A stretch of DNA of 64,000 bases from Hamiltosporidium tvaerminnensis (Eukaryota; Microsporidia; Dubosqiidae). The notes beneath the pieces are model-generated. The model was not told the origin of the DNA, did no database searches, and saw nothing but the letters and a program-made list of their open reading frames with translations. The DNA is taken from assembly GCA_022605425.2 (NCBI GenBank), contig CM061246.1, positions 682,001 through 746,000 of the forward strand, written 5' to 3'. This document shows positions 62,001 to 64,000 of the stretch, one piece after another. Position 1 is the first letter of the stretch. Each line of letters begins with the position of its first letter. A program made the position numbers and the translations under genes.

Positions 62001-62792
62001 ATGCAGCCAAAAATACTAAGTTATTTTATTTTTTGCTTTATATTTACTGGAAAGATTTTTTCTTCTCAAGATGAGGCTGAATATATTAATGAAAATGTTT
62101 TGAGTAAAGAAAATCCCAAGAGTGAACATGATAAAAAATCTTGTTTTTTGTGTGAAGAAGGTTTATGTGCTAGTAAGGTTTCAACTGAGTTAAAATGTAA
62201 AGAAGGAGATGATACACTATATGCGTCGAATAAAAATCCTAACCAAGCGATTTCTTCGGAAGAAATGGTTTCAAATCCCGATAAGAATACTAAATCCGAG
62301 TCGAAAGAAGAAATGAGGGTGATGTTTCCAGCTAGTGAATCTAATTTTTCTGATCTTAAATCCGAAATAATTGAGGAAAAGAGCGAAACAAAGAAAAAAA
62401 CAGAGAATTATGATTCAGACGAAATAAGCGCATCCAATCCCGAAGTTGAAAGTCGTGAAGAAAGGGAAGAAAAAACGAAAGATCCAGTGGCAGCTATAAG
62501 TGATGATTCTAGTAACAGTAATGATAATTCTGATACAAGAGAAGAAAAAAAAGAACATGTGAACCCCTTATGCTCAGCTCAATGTGATTCTTATTGTAAT
62601 TCCGAAACAAGTAAATCAGAAGAAGAAACTAAAAAAATCGAAAGTACAATAGAGATCGTAGATGTGCAAAAAAATCTGGTTTCAAAAGTTACAAATGAAA
62701 TATTTCAAGGGAATATTGATCAAGTGGATACTTCAGAAGAATATGACCTTAGTAGACCCCCAAGTCTGCGACTGGGTTATACCGATTTTTAA
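62001..62792 (+). CDS. secreted, acidic, low-complexity protein (effector candidate)
   Basis: 263 residues. A strong signal peptide (KILSYFIFCFIFTGKIFSS, cleavage near residue 22) is followed by a hydrophilic Glu/Ser/Asp/Lys/Asn-rich chain. Two Cys clusters, SCFLCEEGLCAS (about 48-60) and PLCSAQCDSYCNSE (about 191-204), could form disulfides or bind metal. The middle (SEIIEEKSETKKKTENYDSD, EEREEKTKDPVA) looks disordered. No membrane anchor is present. The C-terminus ends DLSRPPSLRLGYTDF. No family is recognised; polar tube, spore wall or host-directed roles are all possible. It lacks a CCC motif, like the other secreted genes here. Confidence 0.7.
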   Translation: MQPKILSYFIFCFIFTGKIFSSQDEAEYINENVLSKENPKSEHDKKSCFLCEEGLCASKVSTELKCKEGDDTLYASNKNPNQAISSEEMVSNPDKNTKSESKEEMRVMFPASESNFSDLKSEIIEEKSETKKKTENYDSDEISASNPEVESREEREEKTKDPVAAISDDSSNSNDNSDTREEKKEHVNPLCSAQCDSYCNSETSKSEEETKKIESTIEIVDVQKNLVSKVTNEIFQGNIDQVDTSEEYDLSRPPSLRLGYTDF

Positions 62793-63465
62793 AGTAAAAT
62801 TTAGCTATATTTTTTATTTTTACTATTTATTTTATTTTACTTTAGAATTTTTTACCAAAGATTTTTTTAAAAAATTCATTATTTTTTAACATATTTAATA
62901 TTATAAAGTTAACGGAGTATAAAAATAGCTAAAGTATTGCTGCATTTATTTTAAACCAAACTTGAATCAAGATAATCACAAAACTGTAAAAAAAGGGATT
63001 CGATTTTTATTATAGGATAATGGATATTTAATGTGCTTAAACCTCCTAAATAAAATATTTTTTTAGATACAGGGTTTATTAACTACTTGAAAAAAATTTT
63101 GACTATCAATGGTTCAATATATTTATAAAGGTGCAATAAATATTTACTTAGCTATTAACGAATTTTATCATCTTAAACATACAATTACTCAAATTCTACT
63201 ATCACTGATGGTTTTATAATATATTTTTGCGCTTTAGATCGGTATTGAAATTTCAGCTTTTTTGTTGCAATAATATTATCGATATAGAATCCATAAATAT
63301 ATTCCAACTTTTAGTTGAGATTTTTAGGGAGATTAAACATGGTCGAGTAAAATTAAAGTTTTGGTTGATACATTTTTTACATCAAAAAATATTTTATTCT
63401 TTAATTTATCCGCAAAAGTTTAAAATATATCAATTATGAAGCTAGATAGTTTTAGAAATGTTTAA
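62793..63465. other. AT-rich spacer
   Basis: Intergenic between the acidic secreted gene and the convergent RhoGAP gene; nothing recognised. Confidence 0.5.
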
Positions 63466-64000
63466 TTAAAGATGTACATCAAATATTTCAATAAAGGATT
63501 CGAAAATATGGCTGAATTTTCTAATATGTTCAACCGACATTTTTTTAAGTATAGTTTCACCAATTAAAACAGGACAAAATATTATTGATAAAGCTTTTGA
63601 ATCCATACGATTCGTATCATACCGTGCAACACAACCTAAAATACGTAAAATACTAAGAAAAAAGAAAGATATATTTTCTTTCATCATAGAGGCGATACAA
63701 ATAAGTAAAAGCCGCGGATTTCTTTCTATACAAAATGAATCAGCATTTAAAAGATTCTCATATATTCTTAAACCCAATATTCCATCCATTTCCACTCTTA
63801 TAAAATATTTTATTCCGTTACATAATTCGAATTCAGTGAATTTTCTAAAATCAAATACTTTTCCTTGTTTAATATTTTCAACTACAATTTTCATTTGTTC
63901 TATTAAACATGCTTTTCTAAAAAGACCAATACTTTTTAATAAACCGTTTTGTAGCAAATAATTAAATATTTCTAAAATTACTCCTTGCGATTCATCAAAT
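63466..64000 (-). CDS. RhoGAP-domain protein, C-terminal part (cut by window edge)
   Basis: The minus-strand frame is open through the right edge. Visible residues begin FDESQGVILEIFNYLLQNGL, then KSIGLFRKAC, the RhoGAP 'GLfR..G' motif with the catalytic Arg finger. ELCNGIKYFIRVEMDGIL equals the 'a..lK.flReLP.pl' helix, and NRMDSKALSIIFCPVLIGE equals 'N.M...nLaivf.P.L'. The protein ends shortly after, at DVHL. RhoGAPs switch off Rho-type GTPases. Upstream domains are outside the window. The usual Pro after 'LReL' is missing, but the Arg finger is kept. Confidence 0.85.
   Translation of the reverse strand, partial: FDESQGVILEIFNYLLQNGLLKSIGLFRKACLIEQMKIVVENIKQGKVFDFRKFTEFELCNGIKYFIRVEMDGILGLRIYENLLNADSFCIERNPRLLLICIASMMKENISFFFLSILRILGCVARYDTNRMDSKALSIIFCPVLIGETILKKMSVEHIRKFSHIFESFIEIFDVHL

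Overview
The window looks like nuclear DNA of a microsporidian with a large, gene-poor genome. The DNA is very A+T-rich. No recognisable gene has an intron. The core proteins are short versions of fungal or animal ones (SDA1, SIN3, a YAK1-type kinase, CRM1/XPO1, an EDC4-like decapping scaffold, NIC96/NUP93). Most housekeeping start codons are preceded within about 20 bases by a CCC motif, a promoter signal known from Microsporidia. Low gene density plus many decayed transposons recall expanded genomes such as Hamiltosporidium or Edhazardia, but the species cannot be fixed from the sequence alone.

Layout. 1-720: 3' end of SDA1. 721-11096: almost gene-free, with one unknown 233-residue gene (5754-6455), an ancient repeat, tandem repeats and possible LTR-element debris. 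11097-13709: SIN3, followed by tandem duplications. 14.5-18.15 kb: nearly full-length R4/Dong-like non-LTR retrotransposon killed by point mutations. 18790-20052: YAK1/DYRK kinase. 21735-23223: divergent pair (ubiquitin-like protein and zinc-ribbon protein) with overlapping start codons. 24.3-25.7 kb: dispersed repeats. 26.2-29.6 kb: second retrotransposon copy in reverse, running into about 400 bases of homopolymer sequence that is probably an assembly error. 31.2-33.1 kb: decayed secreted-protein gene. 34.5-36.9 kb: decayed leucine-rich-repeat-like gene. 38938-39540: secreted lectin-like protein. 40088-44681: a 104-residue protein and CRM1. 45.2-49.0 kb: a repeat graveyard (retrotransposon relic with an arthropod-SINE-like insert, a hAT-type element with an 8-bp target duplication, two dispersed repeats). 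49241-51514: EDC4-like gene with a truncated retrotransposon 47 bp upstream. 54478-56337: NIC96/NUP93. 56.3-62.0 kb: repeats and relics. 62001-62792: secreted acidic protein. 63466-64000: partial RhoGAP.

The intact housekeeping genes cover ribosome assembly (SDA1), chromatin repression (SIN3), signalling (kinase, RhoGAP), mRNA decay (EDC4-like) and nuclear transport (CRM1, NIC96/NUP93). They are unrelated in pathway and not operonic. The secreted genes (lectin-like, acidic, and the decayed one) are candidates for the host interface. The rest is mobile-element debris of several ages: R4-like copies from near-intact to barely visible; a roughly 700-bp moderately GC-rich repeat (DR1) with at least five copies and a related subfamily (DR2); and an older AT-rich repeat (DR3). 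No rRNA, tRNA or CRISPR array was seen.
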